From Acidimicrobiia bacterium (GTDB lineage Bacteria; Actinomycetota; Acidimicrobiia; Spongiisociales; UBA11373): a DNA stretch of 64,000 bases. The DNA is taken from NCBI GenBank assembly GCA_029263095.1, contig JAJCYA010000001.1, positions 1-64,000 of the forward strand. Reading direction: 5' to 3'. Shown here in pieces: positions 54,173 to 64,000 of this stretch. The notes under the pieces were generated by a model. The model was not told the origin of the DNA. It saw only the letters and a list, made by a program, of their open reading frames with translations, and did no database searches. The position numbers and the translations under genes are program-made. Position 1 is the stretch's first letter. Each line of letters starts with the position of its first letter.

Positions 54173-55924
54173 TCAGGGCTCCTGGCGTTCCCGGCGTTCG
54201 CGTTGCAACGCTATCAACTCAGCGTAGGCGGAGGAATAGTCCTTGCTTTCCGCGGCTGCCGATTCGACCAACCGTTCCAACTCATCAATTCGGCCATCCA
54301 GAGCCTCGGCCTGAACCTTTCTCACGACTTCTTCGGCCTCTGGAGCATCGTGATCGAGGAAGGCAATACCTCGCAGCATGATCGCAACCTCCGAATCGTC
54401 ATCGCCGAGCAGCGAACCCAGGTCCGGCGGCTCACCGGGAGTAAGCGCACCTATCGCCGGCGCGATGAGCTCAAATGCCGCCTGGTGATCAGGTCGTGTG
54501 AATAGTCCGGTCACGTCCAGGTCTCGCACACCTGGGTCATTGGCCAGCAAGAGCCGGAGCAACTCGCGTTCTGCCTTCTCGGCACCCGTCAAGGGACGAG
54601 GCCGCTCAGGTACCGGTTCCCGCGGCGGGTCCCGATACACCGCTCTACGGCCTCCCATCGCCTCGGTCACTACATCGAGGTCCACACCGGTACGGCGAGC
54701 CACGAATACCGCGTACTCGTGGCGAGTTACCGAATCCGGATGCTGGCCGACGAACTCTGCAGCTGCCCTGACCGCTCTCCCTCGCGCCTCCGGCTCGCTG
54801 AGGTCGAATCCTGACAACTCCCGCTCAATGCGGAACTGGAGTAGAGGAATACTCTCGTCGATCGCCTTGGTGATCGCTGCGACATCACCTCCGGCGACAA
54901 CGTCTGCCGGGTCCTTGCCCTCGGGGAGCTCGGCCACCCTGAGGTCCAGATCCCCCGGAACGCTCCGCTCGAAGCCACGCACGCTGGCGCCGGCACCCGC
55001 CTCATCCGAGTCGAACATGAGAATCACCCGCTCCGTAAAGCGGCGCAGCAGATCAAGGTGCTCTTCGCCGAGTGCGGTGCCACAGGTGGCCACAGCGAGC
55101 GGCTTGCCGGCGAGGTGGAGAGCGATGACGTCGGTGTATCCCTCGACCACCACCGCGGCCCCTTGGCGCACAATGTCTGATTTGGCCCAATCGAGGCCGT
55201 AGAGGAGTCGCGACTTGTGATAGATCGGTGTCTCGGGCGAATTGAGGTACTTGGGTCCATCACCATCGAGGACGCGGGCGCCAAACCCCACCGCATCTCC
55301 CCGTACATCGAAGATGGGGAACATCACACGGCCCCGAAAGCGATCGAATACCCGCCCCGATCTGGCCCGGATGGCCAGACCGGCAGTCACAGCCACCTCC
55401 TCTGGGACCTTCGCCCTCTTCAGGTGGCCTATCAGGGCGTCACCGTTCTCGGGACTGAATCCAATCTTGAACCGCTCCACAACATCTGACTCGTACCCGC
55501 GGCTCCGCAGATAAGACCGCGCCGAGCCGGCATCGCTCCCCGATTTGAGCCGGTCGCAATAGAACTCCACGGCCTTGTCCGTTGCATCCACCAACACCTG
55601 ACGCCGATCGCGCCGCTTGGCCGCGTCCGGATCTCGGTGCAGTGTGATCCCGCTGCGGCGCGCCAACAGCTCGACTGCATCGGAGAAGTCGAGCGCCTGG
55701 CTCTCCTGAACGAACTGGAACAGGTCTCCGCCTCTGCCGCACCCGAAACAGTGGTACAAGCCTCGCGCCGGATCGATGGACATCGACGGCGTCTTCTCCT
55801 GATGGAAGGGGCACACCGCCATCACCGATCGACCCGATCGTCGCACCTTGGTGACCTCTCCGACCAACTCCACGAGATCGGTGGCATCGCGGACTCGTTC
55901 GATGTCGTCGCGTCGGTAGGCCAT
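54173..55924 (-). CDS. dnaG: DNA primase
   Basis: 583 residues from ATG at 55924. Zinc finger [12 protein letters not shown] ... [11 protein letters not shown] (CHC2), RNA polymerase domain with [13 protein letters not shown] and the Toprim Asp pair in [12 protein letters not shown], and a C-terminal helicase-binding region. Makes primers at the replication fork. Upstream of rpoD with a two-base gap. Divergent from the glycerol-3-phosphate dehydrogenase gene. Confidence 0.97.
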   Translation of the reverse strand: MAYRRDDIERVRDATDLVELVGEVTKVRRSGRSVMAVCPFHQEKTPSMSIDPARGLYHCFGCGRGGDLFQFVQESQALDFSDAVELLARRSGITLHRDPDAAKRRDRRQVLVDATDKAVEFYCDRLKSGSDAGSARSYLRSRGYESDVVERFKIGFSPENGDALIGHLKRAKVPEEVAVTAGLAIRARSGRVFDRFRGRVMFPIFDVRGDAVGFGARVLDGDGPKYLNSPETPIYHKSRLLYGLDWAKSDIVRQGAAVVVEGYTDVIALHLAGKPLAVATCGTALGEEHLDLLRRFTERVILMFDSDEAGAGASVRGFERSVPGDLDLRVAELPEGKDPADVVAGGDVAAITKAIDESIPLLQFRIERELSGFDLSEPEARGRAVRAAAEFVGQHPDSVTRHEYAVFVARRTGVDLDVVTEAMGGRRAVYRDPPREPVPERPRPLTGAEKAERELLRLLLANDPGVRDLDVTGLFTRPDHQAAFELIAPAIGALTPGEPPDLGSLLGDDDSEVAIMLRGIAFLDHDAPEAEEVVRKVQAEALDGRIDELERLVESAAAESKDYSSAYAELIALQRERRERQEP

Positions 55925-55998
55925 CGCGGCGAGTGTACCGGCGCGCCGCGATCCGGCTCCAGCCCCCCTTTGCGGTGCCATTCGGCTTCAATCGGCAT

Positions 55999-57621
55999 AT
56001 GCCGAGGACCGACTGGCGTCGTATCGACCATCTCGACCGGGTCGATGATCAGTTCGATCTCGTCGTGGTCGGAGGTGGCATCGTCGGCGCCGGGATCGCA
56101 CTCGACGCAAGCCACCGAGGCAAGAAGGTCGCCATTGTTGATCGAGAGGACTGGGCCGCCGGGACGTCGAGCCGTTCCACCAAGCTGCTCCACGGCGGCG
56201 TGCGGTACCTCCCCCAGATGCGATTCGGGCTCATCCGCCGCGGACTGAAGGAGCAGCGGGTCTTGGGGGAAATCGCCGACTATCTGGTCACCCCGATCGA
56301 CTTCGTCATCCCGGTGTACCGCGACCATGCGTTCGCCGACGCCCCTAGATGGGCTCGGCACCCCAGAGTGTTCCCAGTAGCGATCCGACTCGGACTGTGG
56401 TGGTACGACCGCCTAGGAGTACACGCCAAAGGGACCAAGCGTGTGCTGTCCCCTGGCGAGCTCGTCGGCCGATTCCCGTTGCTCAAGCCCGAGGGACTGC
56501 GCCACGGCGTCATGTACCGCGACGCTCAGACCGATGACGCCCGGCTGACACTCATGGTCGTACGGACCGCGGTAGACCTAGGCACCGTCGCCCTCAGCTA
56601 TGCCGAGGCGATCGACATCGAGAGAGCCGATGGAGGGTGGACTGTCACCGTGCGCGACCGGCTCGACGATGCAGTTCACCGACTTCGAGCGGACGCGGTA
56701 GTTGCCGCCACCGGGGCCGAGCACCCACCGGGTCACCGAGCTGACCCTCTTCCCATTGTCCTCAGCAAAGGCGCCCACCTCACAGTCGCCGCCGACGATG
56801 TTGGGATCCGCGACACGGCACTGGTGCTTCCCGAGACGTCGGACGCTCGCGTCCTGTTCCTAGTCCCCTGGCAGAACCACGTCGTGATCGGCACCACCGA
56901 CACCCCGTACCATGGTGATCTCTCTCACCCCACAGCCGATTCCGCCGACATTCGCTACCTATGCGATGAACTGGGTACCTATCTAGATGTCGAGGATGTC
57001 GCGCCGATCAGTGCTTGGGCGGGGTTGCGATCACTAGTCGGCAAGCCCGGGGCTTCGACCGCACAGGCATCGCGGGAGCACCAGATCGTCGAGGTCGCAT
57101 CCGGGTATGTGCGGGTGGCCGGAGGCAAGCTGACCGGCTACCGCGCGATCGCTCAGGACGTGGCAGATCGCCTCTACGGGCGAAGGAGCCGTACACGTCG
57201 CGGAACTGCCTCCGTTTCGATCCGCGGTGCGGGCATCGGTGCCGACATGGTCGACCGTGTCATTGCGAGCCTGTTGAGCCTCGGCGCTCCCGAGCACCTC
57301 GCCGCGGATCTCGTTGCTCGGTACGGCGCCGCGGTCGAGTCTGTGCTCGACATTGCCCATCACGATCTCACACTGTCAGCCGTCATCGCCGACCATTGGC
57401 TGGCAGCCGAGGTGGCGTACGGCGTCCGTCACGAGTCCGTGGCCACCATTACCGACTTCGTCCAGCGCCGCACCCGGGTCGCGTGGTTTACTGCTGACCA
57501 TGCCCGAGGCGCACTGCCTGCGGTCGGACGCGTCATCGCCGACGAGCTGGGTTGGAACGATGACCGACTCGCGCTCGAACTCGACCGAACGAAGGCAGAC
57601 CTCGAAGCCGAAGGGCTCTAG
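55999..57621 (+). CDS. glpD: FAD-dependent glycerol-3-phosphate dehydrogenase/oxidase
   Basis: 540 residues from ATG at 55999. FDLVVVGGGIVGAGIALDAS dinucleotide motif, GTSSRSTKLLHGGVRYL (FAD/substrate loop), LVPWQNHVVIGTTDTPY, and SAWAGLRSLV, with the C-terminal cap domain typical of GlpD (ADLVARYGA, YGVRHESVATITDFVQRRTR). Oxidises glycerol 3-phosphate to dihydroxyacetone phosphate, feeding the quinone pool. No glycerol kinase or GlpF is adjacent. Confidence 0.93.
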   Translation: MPRTDWRRIDHLDRVDDQFDLVVVGGGIVGAGIALDASHRGKKVAIVDREDWAAGTSSRSTKLLHGGVRYLPQMRFGLIRRGLKEQRVLGEIADYLVTPIDFVIPVYRDHAFADAPRWARHPRVFPVAIRLGLWWYDRLGVHAKGTKRVLSPGELVGRFPLLKPEGLRHGVMYRDAQTDDARLTLMVVRTAVDLGTVALSYAEAIDIERADGGWTVTVRDRLDDAVHRLRADAVVAATGAEHPPGHRADPLPIVLSKGAHLTVAADDVGIRDTALVLPETSDARVLFLVPWQNHVVIGTTDTPYHGDLSHPTADSADIRYLCDELGTYLDVEDVAPISAWAGLRSLVGKPGASTAQASREHQIVEVASGYVRVAGGKLTGYRAIAQDVADRLYGRRSRTRRGTASVSIRGAGIGADMVDRVIASLLSLGAPEHLAADLVARYGAAVESVLDIAHHDLTLSAVIADHWLAAEVAYGVRHESVATITDFVQRRTRVAWFTADHARGALPAVGRVIADELGWNDDRLALELDRTKADLEAEGL

Positions 57622-57638
57622 GCAGTCGCCGATGCCTT

Positions 57639-57666
57639 AGAGCATCCACGAATAGGCGGATGCTCT
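57639..57666. terminator. bidirectional hairpin between glpD and glyS
   Basis: AGAGCATCC and GGATGCTCT, nine perfect pairs with a ten-base loop, 18 bp after the glpD stop. It can serve the convergent glyS gene too. Confidence 0.7.
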
Positions 57667-57764
57667 TCGGTAATGCTGATGGCTCTTCGCCATACGGCTC
57701 ATCGCTATGTGGCCCGGGGACGCCAGCCCTAGGCCACCGAGTCCGCGCCTATCGGCGCGCCCTC

Positions 57765-59081
57765 TTAGAGAAGAGTGCCGAACTTGTCTCTGAGATGAGG
57801 AACGAGGCCCTCGATGGAAACCCGATCCTGAGCCATGGTGTCTCGATCTCGCACCGTGACGGCCTGATCGTCCAGAGTGTCGAAGTCGATCGTGACGCAA
57901 TACGGGGTGCCAATCTCGTCCTGACGCCGATACCGACGGCCGATCGATTGGGTGACATCGACCTCTATTGCCCAATGAGGACGTAACGCCTTGGCCACCT
58001 CATCGGTGACTCCTACCAGGTCGTCCTTCTTCGATAGCGGGAGTACCGCGACCTTGATGGGAGCAAGCTTGGGATGCAACTTGAGCACCACCCGGGTCTC
58101 CCCTTTGACCTCCTCCTCTTCATACGCATCGATCAGGAAGGCAAAGGCCGAACGAGTGACTCCCGCCGCCGGCTCGATGACGAACGGATAGAAGCGCTCG
58201 TCGGCTTCCTGGTCGTAGTAACGAAGGTCTTCACCGCTGGCATCGGAGTGAGCCCGCAGATCGAAATCGGTGCGATTGGCGATCCCCTCCAGCTCGTCCC
58301 ATCCCCACGGGAAGTCGTACTCGACGTCGCTGGTGACGAGGGCGTAGTGAGCGAGTTCGTCGGGTTCGTGAGCGCGCAGTCGAACCCGGTCGGGATGCAT
58401 ACCGAGGTTCAGATACCACTGCATCCGAGCATCGAGCCAATGGTCATACCACTGGTCGGCCTCCTCGGGACGGCAGAAATACTCCATCTCCATCTGTTCG
58501 AACTCCCGAGTGCGGAAGACGAACTGGCCGGGGGTTATCTCATTGCGGAACGACTTACCGATCTGGGCGATCCCAAACGGAAGCCGCAGGCGCGATGAAC
58601 GCCGCACGTTCTCGTAGTTGATAAAGATGCCTTGGGCTGTTTCGGGACGGAGATAGGCAACCGCAGCGTCCTCCTCCACCGGACCAAGGAACGTCTTGAG
58701 CAACAGATTGAAATCGCGAGGTTCGGTGAAAGTCCCCCGCTTGCCGCAGCTCGGGCATTGATCGGGGTCATCTAACTTGTCGACCCGGTACCGGTGATGG
58801 CAGTTCGTGCACTCGACGAGCGGGTCGGTAAACGATGCCTCGTGACCCGAGGCTGCCCAGACCTGGCGACTCTGAATGATCGACGAATCGAGGCCGACCA
58901 CGTCGTCACGCTCCCGCACCATGGCGCCCCACCAGGCCTCACGGATGTTGCGCAGAAGCTCCGCTCCGAGCGGCCCGTAGTCCCAAGAGGACCGCAGTCC
59001 CCCATAGATCTCGGAAGCGGGGAACACGAAGCCCCGCCGCTTGGAAAGATTGGCGATCGTTTCAAGGCTGTCTGCCGGCAT
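57765..59081 (-). CDS. glyS: glycyl-tRNA synthetase (class II, single-chain)
   Basis: 438 residues from ATG at 59081; an upstream in-frame start at 59114 is less likely because the conserved N-terminus begins at [22 protein letters not shown], here cited for RRGFVFP. Zinc-binding [13 protein letters not shown] ... CPSCG, motif 2 [21 protein letters not shown], motif 3 [10 protein letters not shown], and the anticodon domain. Charges tRNA-Gly; the alpha2 form found in Actinobacteria. Confidence 0.97.
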   Translation of the reverse strand: MPADSLETIANLSKRRGFVFPASEIYGGLRSSWDYGPLGAELLRNIREAWWGAMVRERDDVVGLDSSIIQSRQVWAASGHEASFTDPLVECTNCHHRYRVDKLDDPDQCPSCGKRGTFTEPRDFNLLLKTFLGPVEEDAAVAYLRPETAQGIFINYENVRRSSRLRLPFGIAQIGKSFRNEITPGQFVFRTREFEQMEMEYFCRPEEADQWYDHWLDARMQWYLNLGMHPDRVRLRAHEPDELAHYALVTSDVEYDFPWGWDELEGIANRTDFDLRAHSDASGEDLRYYDQEADERFYPFVIEPAAGVTRSAFAFLIDAYEEEEVKGETRVVLKLHPKLAPIKVAVLPLSKKDDLVGVTDEVAKALRPHWAIEVDVTQSIGRRYRRQDEIGTPYCVTIDFDTLDDQAVTVRDRDTMAQDRVSIEGLVPHLRDKFGTLL

Positions 59082-59156
59082 GGGCCGTGATGATAGGAGG
59101 TGGCAATCAGACACCAGACGGCGACACCGGAGGCGCCGACGGTCCGGCGCCTATTG

Positions 59157-59876
59157 CTAGGTGTCTACACCGCCGTATCGGCGATCTCGCGCCTGATACT
59201 CCTCGATGCACTCCAGAAGATGCTCGGTCCGAAAGTCGGGCCACAGCGTGTCGGTAAAGATGAATTCGCTGTACGCCGTCTGCCAGAGCAGGTAGTTGCT
59301 GATCCTCTGTTCCCCGCTGGTGCGGATCACCAGATCGGGATCCGGCATTTCGGGTATCCCGAGTCGGTCCGCAACAGTTGCCTCATCCACCGAACCCGGA
59401 TCCAGGTCGCCGGCGGCCGCCTCCAGAGCGATGGCCCTCGCAGCTCGGGCAATCTCATGGCGTGAGCCGTAGTTGAACGCAAACACCATGGTCATCTCGG
59501 TGTCGTCCACCGTCAGCTCCTCGGCCTCCCTAATCCTCTTGCGAAGCCGATCGCTCACCCTGGGGTCGTCACGATCGCCCAAGAAGAGCACGCGAACCCC
59601 CAAGTCGTGCAACTCATCGCGGCGCCGAGTGAGCAGGTCCTCCTTGAAGCCCATGAGGAACGCGACTTCGTCGTCGGACCTCGACCAGTTCTCGGTGGAG
59701 AACGTGAAGACGGTGAGCCACTTCACCCCCGCCTCCAGCGCCCCATGCACAATGTTGAACAGCGCCTCTTCTCCGGCGGCATGACCGGCCGTACGGGGCA
59801 GGCCGCGAGCGGCGGCCCAGCGACCGTTGCCATCCATGATGATCGCGACGTGATGGGGGGTGCGATCAACCATCAA
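59157..59876 (-). CDS. uppS: isoprenyl transferase (undecaprenyl-diphosphate synthase family)
   Basis: 239 residues. HVAIIMDGNGRWAAARGLPR (catalytic Asp), GVKWLTVFTFSTENWSR, LVIRTSGEQRISNYLLWQ and FTDTLWPDF are the conserved cis-prenyltransferase regions. Makes the C50/C55 lipid carrier for cell-wall synthesis. Overlaps recO by eleven bases, in the same direction. Confidence 0.97.
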   Translation of the reverse strand: MMVDRTPHHVAIIMDGNGRWAAARGLPRTAGHAAGEEALFNIVHGALEAGVKWLTVFTFSTENWSRSDDEVAFLMGFKEDLLTRRRDELHDLGVRVLFLGDRDDPRVSDRLRKRIREAEELTVDDTEMTMVFAFNYGSRHEIARAARAIALEAAAGDLDPGSVDEATVADRLGIPEMPDPDLVIRTSGEQRISNYLLWQTAYSEFIFTDTLWPDFRTEHLLECIEEYQARDRRYGGVDT

Positions 59877-60582
59877 ATGCCACCGAGCCCAGCCTGCGGT
59901 CCAAGTGATACTCCAGGAAGCGGCGGGTCACCCCGATCGCCTCACCCGAGAACATTGGATCCGCCTCTGGAAGGTCATCCATCGAGGCGTTCATGAGTTG
60001 AGCCAGGTATTCGGTGAGACCATCACGCAAGGCGACCGATCCCGGCGTGCGGTCACGTTCGCACAGGACCCCGCCGTCTCCGAAGGAGAACCGAACCAGG
60101 TTGTCGCGGCGGCCACACCCTGCACAGTGATCAAAGGCCGGGGAGATTCCGACCACCTCGGCGACACCGAGCAGAAAGGCCGTGAGCAGATCCAGATGCG
60201 CCGCGCCCGACTCGAGAATGCGCAGGCCTCGCTGCAACAGCAGGAACGCCCTCAAGGAGCTTTCGTTCTCCTGGGTCACCGCGTCGATCGCCTCCACCAT
60301 GGTCCCTGCGGCCAGAACCCGGTCCAGATCTGACCGCAGTTTCGGAAAGGCTTCGATCACCGACACCTGAGTGATCGTGTCGAGGTTGCGTCCCTCGTAC
60401 AAGATGAGATCAACATGGGTAAACGGTTCGAGGCGACCCCCGAACCGACTCTTCGTCTTGCGTACGCCCTTGGCGACCGTACGCAGCTTGCCGTGGTTCG
60501 GGCTGAGGATCACCACAACCCGATCGGCCTCCCCAAACGGGAATCCCCTCAACACGATGCCTTGGTCGTTTCTGAGGCCCAT
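59866..60582 (-). CDS. recO: DNA repair protein RecO
   Basis: 238 residues. N-terminal OB fold (GIVLRGFPFGEADRVVVILS, GKLRTVAKGVRKTKSRFGG) and a C-terminal helical part with a zinc-finger-like CAGCGRRDNL ... CERD. Works with RecR in loading RecA on gapped DNA. First gene of a unit with uppS. Confidence 0.95.
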   Translation of the reverse strand: MGLRNDQGIVLRGFPFGEADRVVVILSPNHGKLRTVAKGVRKTKSRFGGRLEPFTHVDLILYEGRNLDTITQVSVIEAFPKLRSDLDRVLAAGTMVEAIDAVTQENESSLRAFLLLQRGLRILESGAAHLDLLTAFLLGVAEVVGISPAFDHCAGCGRRDNLVRFSFGDGGVLCERDRTPGSVALRDGLTEYLAQLMNASMDDLPEADPMFSGEAIGVTRRFLEYHLDRRLGSVAFDG

Positions 60583-60743
60583 GAGGCGGAGAATAGGGTT
60601 TCGGTGGAACGCATCAGGTATTGGGCGTTGCAGGCCAACAGCTCCGCGCCCTACGCCTGTTCGCCGGCAACGGCGGCGAAGTCCGGCCGGGCAGACACAC
60701 GGCCGCCGGGAACCCGTCGGCGGTGCCGAGCCGTCATAGCCTC

Positions 60744-63086
60744 GTGACCAACACGAGGAATACCACCGTAATTCGCAGCATCGTGAGCGCCCTCGCCGCG
60801 CTGACCCTCATGATTCCATCCACCGCCCTCGCCCAGATCGTGGAACCGCCGATGCCTTGTCCGTGGTGGCAGTGCGACGGGCCATCCGACGTCGTGATCG
60901 AGAAGTACCTGGTGGAAACCACCATCGAGGATTCGATCGCCACGACGCGCGTCACCCAGATCCTGCGCAACGACGGGCCGAGGGTCGCCGAAGGCGAATT
61001 CCTTCATCCGATTCCGGCCGATGCCGTAGTCACCGGTCTCACCCTCTGGATCGATGGGGTGGCAGTCGCCGGAGAGCTCCTCGACGGTGATGAGGCTCGA
61101 CAGACATATCAGGAAATCGTCCGGCGCACCCTCGATCCGGCGCTGCTGGAGTTCGTCGACGACGGTCTCCTGCGCCTCTCGGTGTTTCCGATCCCCGCCG
61201 AGGAGACCCGTAAGGTCGAGATCGAATACCGTCAGATCCTCTCCAGTGACGGCGGACTCGTCCGCTACCGGCACGCCATGGGACGCGAACACGCCGACGT
61301 CGAGATCGAGCGGATCATCGCGCAGATCGAAATCATCGAGTCCGGTGGTCTGAAGACTGTTCACTCTCCGACGCACAGCATCGCCGTCGACCGAACAGGC
61401 GACACATCGGCGGTGGTCGGTCTCGAAACCGTCGGTCCGCAAAGCTCGGATTTCGCCCTCTACTACTCCACCGACGATGAGCCGGTGTCGGTGGACATCG
61501 TCTCTTATCGCGACGGACACGAGGGCTGGTTCCTGCTGCTGGCGTCACCGGGGCTGGTCGCCGACGACACGATTACCCCCAAGGACGTCGTACTGGTGCT
61601 CGACGTGTCAGGGTCTATGGAAGGCGAGAAGCTCGCCCAGGCGCAGGACGCCGCAGGTTTCGTGCTCGACAACCTCAATCCCCGGGATCGCTTCGAAGTA
61701 CTGGCATTCAGCACCGGAGTCGACGGGTTTGGCGATGGCCTGAGATCTGTGGACGATGCCCGGGCGGCCCGTGAATGGGTACAGAGGCTCGCCGCCGCCG
61801 GATCGACCGACATCCACGATGCTCTCTCGAGCGCCTTTTCCCTGGCAGAGCCTGATAGGCCCCTCTACGTGATGTTCCTGACAGATGGGCTCCCCACCGC
61901 GGGGACGATTGACACCGCCGAAATCCTCACGAGTCTCGAAGACAAGAGGTCCGAGACGACATCTGTGTTCGCATTCGGCGTTGGGTTCGACGTCGATACG
62001 ATTCTGCTCGACTCGATCGCACGTGACCACCACGGCACCTCGCAATATGTGGTTCCTGGCGAGGACATCAATCGGGCGGTCAGTTCGCTCTACGCCAAGG
62101 TGTCGTCGCCGGTTCTGACGGCAGCTGCCCTCGAAATCGATGGGGTCGTCGTGTCCGACATGTATCCCTCCGAGGTCCCCGACATCTTCTCGGGCGAGCA
62201 GCTCGTGATCACAGGCCGATACGAAGGATGGGGACCTGCCACGATCTCGCTGAGTGGACGACTCCGAGGCAAGAGCGTCACGATCGAATACGACGATGTG
62301 CGCTTTACTGCGGCCGGTGGCGACGACACAGTTCCGGGTCTCTGGGCCACCCGAAAGATCGGCGCCCTCCTGCGCGATATCCGACTTCACGGTCCCAGCG
62401 AAGAGACGATCGATCAGATCGTTCGTCTCTCGATTCGGCACGGAATCGTCACGCCGTACACGTCCTATCTGGTGACCGAACCGGCCCCATTCGGGGAAGA
62501 TGCGATCGACGTCATCTCCCGCAGTGCCAGCGCCGAGGCTACCCCGCTCGGCGCCTCAGGCGAAGAGTCTGTAACCGCCGCCGATGCAGCCGCCGAGTTG
62601 TCCGACACCGACCTGGCAGCGGCGCCCGATGAGCGGTATGAGGGTGTCGTCGCCACAGCCGGAGGCCGAACCCTGCGTCAGGTCGATGGAGTCTGGATAG
62701 ACACCACCTACGACCCCGATATGGACCTCATCAGGGTGGCCTTTGGCTCCGACGACTACTTCGCCCTGGCTACGGCGGGGCCCGGCACCGCATCGGCCCT
62801 GGCCGTCGGCCAACACGTCATAGTGGTTGTCGACGGTACGGCGTATGAAATCGTCGATGCCGACGCCGCGGCTGACGTGCTACCCGTGACGATCACCGAT
62901 CCGGAAGAGACGACCGCGATCGCCGATCCGGAAGAGACGACCACGACCTCGACCTCGACGCCGCTCGTGCTCGGCGCGGGTCCCGAAGGCGGTGCCGACT
63001 CTGGTATTTCGGCTGTGGCGATCGCGCTCGTAGCCGCGCTCACCTCGGCCGCCTTGCTTGCCGTTGTGGCGGCCCGGAGGAACTGA
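60744..63086 (+). CDS. secreted VIT/von Willebrand A domain protein with membrane anchor
   Basis: 780 residues from GTG at 60744, taken because it precedes the signal peptide (SIVSALAALTLMIPSTALAQ). A VIT domain (about 40-170: VTQILRNDGPRVAEGEFLHP) is followed by a VWA domain with an intact MIDAS (VVLVLDVSGSMEGEKL, STDIHDAL, FLTDGLPT). The tail has an acidic repeat (ITDPEETT, then ADPEETT) and ends in a membrane helix (SAVAIALVAALTSAALLAVV) plus basic residues. Likely a surface adhesion or protein-binding protein like the marine-proteobacterial PDZ/VIT-VWA group; no sortase motif. Confidence 0.9.
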   Translation: MTNTRNTTVIRSIVSALAALTLMIPSTALAQIVEPPMPCPWWQCDGPSDVVIEKYLVETTIEDSIATTRVTQILRNDGPRVAEGEFLHPIPADAVVTGLTLWIDGVAVAGELLDGDEARQTYQEIVRRTLDPALLEFVDDGLLRLSVFPIPAEETRKVEIEYRQILSSDGGLVRYRHAMGREHADVEIERIIAQIEIIESGGLKTVHSPTHSIAVDRTGDTSAVVGLETVGPQSSDFALYYSTDDEPVSVDIVSYRDGHEGWFLLLASPGLVADDTITPKDVVLVLDVSGSMEGEKLAQAQDAAGFVLDNLNPRDRFEVLAFSTGVDGFGDGLRSVDDARAAREWVQRLAAAGSTDIHDALSSAFSLAEPDRPLYVMFLTDGLPTAGTIDTAEILTSLEDKRSETTSVFAFGVGFDVDTILLDSIARDHHGTSQYVVPGEDINRAVSSLYAKVSSPVLTAAALEIDGVVVSDMYPSEVPDIFSGEQLVITGRYEGWGPATISLSGRLRGKSVTIEYDDVRFTAAGGDDTVPGLWATRKIGALLRDIRLHGPSEETIDQIVRLSIRHGIVTPYTSYLVTEPAPFGEDAIDVISRSASAEATPLGASGEESVTAADAAAELSDTDLAAAPDERYEGVVATAGGRTLRQVDGVWIDTTYDPDMDLIRVAFGSDDYFALATAGPGTASALAVGQHVIVVVDGTAYEIVDADAAADVLPVTITDPEETTAIADPEETTTTSTSTPLVLGAGPEGGADSGISAVAIALVAALTSAALLAVVAARRN

Positions 63087-63103
63087 GCGTTGCTCCCGGC
63101 CGC

Positions 63104-63493
63104 CTACTGACCAATCGTCAGTTGACCGTGCATTCCGGCTTCGAGATGACCGGGAACCGTGCAAATCACGACATAGGACCCAGGTGGTGCGACAAACCTC
63201 TGCGTCTCGACCGCCCCCGGAGCGACCTCCACTTGCACTACAGCCATAGCCGGATCGAATTCAGATGAGGTTGTGACAACAGCTTCGGATCGCAGGACCG
63301 TCCAATTGTGCTCGACTCCGCCGACATTTCGGATCTCCACGGTGACATCACCCGAGACTGAAACCACCGCAACCGGACGGAATTCGAAGTCGGCAACCGT
63401 CACCTCAACCAGTCCGTGGTCGGTCGAGCCGTCGGAGCAGCCGACGAAGAGGAGCCCGCCAACCATGGCCAAGAGAGCAAAACAAGGTTTCAT
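63104..63493 (-). CDS. cupredoxin-fold lipoprotein
   Basis: 129 residues. Lipoprotein signal (FALLAMVGGLLFVGCSD) and one cupredoxin domain with type-1 copper ligands in order: His in GGVEHNWTV, Cys and His in YVVICTVPGHLEAGMHG, and Met in the same motif. Probably an envelope electron carrier or copper-binding protein. Convergent with the VIT/VWA gene. Confidence 0.92.
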   Translation of the reverse strand: MKPCFALLAMVGGLLFVGCSDGSTDHGLVEVTVADFEFRPVAVVSVSGDVTVEIRNVGGVEHNWTVLRSEAVVTTSSEFDPAMAVVQVEVAPGAVETQRFVAPPGSYVVICTVPGHLEAGMHGQLTIGQ

Positions 63494-63553
63494 GAGCGGA
63501 CGAGGCTACCCGCCGCCTGCGTTGAGGCGAGACACCGACAAGACTGTGGGGTC

Positions 63554-63844
63554 GTGAGAGAACCACTGACCGAAGATGAGCGAGCAACGCTGGCAACCGT
63601 GCATCCGGATTGGGCCATCACGGCCGATGCGATGAGCCGAACCTTTGTGTTCGAGGACTTCTCAGCGGCAATGGCCTTCGTGACGAGGGTCGCTCTCGCG
63701 GCGGAAGCCCTCGACCACCACCCTGACATCGACATCAGGTGGAACAAGGTGACGCTGCGACTCACGACTCACTCGGCGGGTGCGCTCACCGAGATGGACA
63801 GCATCCTGGCGGCCGCGTTCGATGGATTCGTGACGGGAGAATGA
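63554..63844 (+). CDS. pterin-4a-carbinolamine dehydratase
   Basis: 96 residues from GTG at 63554. Family signature EALDHHPDIDIRWNKV followed by LRLTTHSAGALTEMD, with the catalytic His pair. Dehydrates 4a-hydroxytetrahydrobiopterin, recycling cofactor for aromatic amino acid hydroxylases, or acts in Moco/folate-related pterin chemistry. Stop overlaps the next ATG (ATGA). Confidence 0.95.
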   Translation: MREPLTEDERATLATVHPDWAITADAMSRTFVFEDFSAAMAFVTRVALAAEALDHHPDIDIRWNKVTLRLTTHSAGALTEMDSILAAAFDGFVTGE

Positions 63845-64000
63845 CGGTGACGGAACGACCCCAATTCCTATATGCCTTCACACCCGGTTCGCGGCCCGAA
63901 CTGGCAACCGACCTGGACGCGTGGACGGCTGAGGATGAGGCCGTCGCAACCGAACACTTCGCCTACCTGAAGGCGGCCGCCGTCGAAGGGACGGTGCTCC
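63841..64000 (+). CDS. YCII-related protein (partial, runs off the window)
   Basis: First 53 residues only: TERPQFLYAFTPGSRPELA and EHFAYLKAAAVEGTVL. The end matches the YciI/DGPF pattern in which a His-Phe-x-Tyr-Leu helix precedes GTVL. Small alpha-beta barrel proteins of mostly unknown activity. Coupled to the carbinolamine dehydratase gene. Confidence 0.75.
   Translation, partial: MTVTERPQFLYAFTPGSRPELATDLDAWTAEDEAVATEHFAYLKAAAVEGTVL

Noticed and set aside
62890-62945. Direct DNA repeat in the VIT/VWA gene as a mobile-element scar
   Set aside because: It encodes a duplicated DPEETT linker in frame, a normal short tandem duplication in a spacer.
1-64000. CRISPR arrays, insertion sequences, prophage genes
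   Set aside because: No regularly spaced repeats, transposase, integrase or phage structural genes were found on either strand.

Overview
The window is high-GC DNA with dense, often translationally coupled genes. It looks like a chromosome segment of a free-living actinobacterium. Several features suggest class Acidimicrobiia or a close relative: Thr-rich lipoprotein linkers, GTG starts, a leaderless-looking promoter, and the block recO-uppS-glyS / dnaG-rpoD-tRNA-Asn. That placement is an inference. No phage, insertion sequence or CRISPR array was seen.

Layout. 1-3.4 kb: a coupled operon for an FrhB-like Fe-S flavoprotein and 2-oxoacid:ferredoxin oxidoreductase (KorAB). 3.5-10.3 kb: homogentisate dioxygenase, a two-component system, an orphan peptide-type ABC substrate-binding lipoprotein and a secreted or cytosolic unknown. 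10.4-17.9 kb: a coiled-coil lysozyme-like protein, a chagasin-like lipoprotein, a HAD hydrolase, an EamA transporter, a PLP-dehydratase/ornithine-cyclodeaminase-like pair and malQ. 18-26.7 kb: a one-carbon block, with fhs-folD on the minus strand divergent from a formate dehydrogenase operon and fdhD. 27-32.6 kb: a large glucosidase and a small surface-sugar group. 32.9-37.9 kb: an NmrA/DUF1772/AraC group and a TetR-controlled DrrAB-type exporter. 38-48 kb: a secreted GH5 enzyme, two DUF3179 genes, a tRNA with decayed relatives, a GT-C glycosyltransferase, and TlpA/CcdA/MFS. 48-52.6 kb: alpha-glucan enzymes and a squalene/phytoene synthase-like protein. 52.9-64 kb: housekeeping genes followed by a VIT/VWA protein, a cupredoxin and pterin carbinolamine dehydratase.

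The main result is that three genes that look interrupted are best read as selenoprotein genes. The formate dehydrogenase catalytic subunit has an in-frame TGA exactly where the family has Cys/Sec, followed by a bacterial SECIS-like hairpin with a GGTCT apical loop. Two DUF3179 paralogues 6 kb apart each carry TGA in place of the first Cys of the family's CxxC motif. Each is followed by a hairpin with a GGTCC apical loop at nearly the same distance from the TGA. The formate dehydrogenase is also split and permuted: the Fe-S N-terminus of the usual alpha subunit is a separate gene downstream of a NuoE-NuoF fusion, while the Mo/Sec part is the first gene.

How the genes fit together: formate dehydrogenase, FdhD, formate-THF ligase and FolD form a formate/C1-folate module. 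KorAB with an FrhB-like partner handles low-potential electrons. TlpA/CcdA lie next to one DUF3179 gene and could supply reducing power for its predicted extracytoplasmic UxxC site (inference). The Sec machinery (selA, selB, selC, selD) is not in this window.
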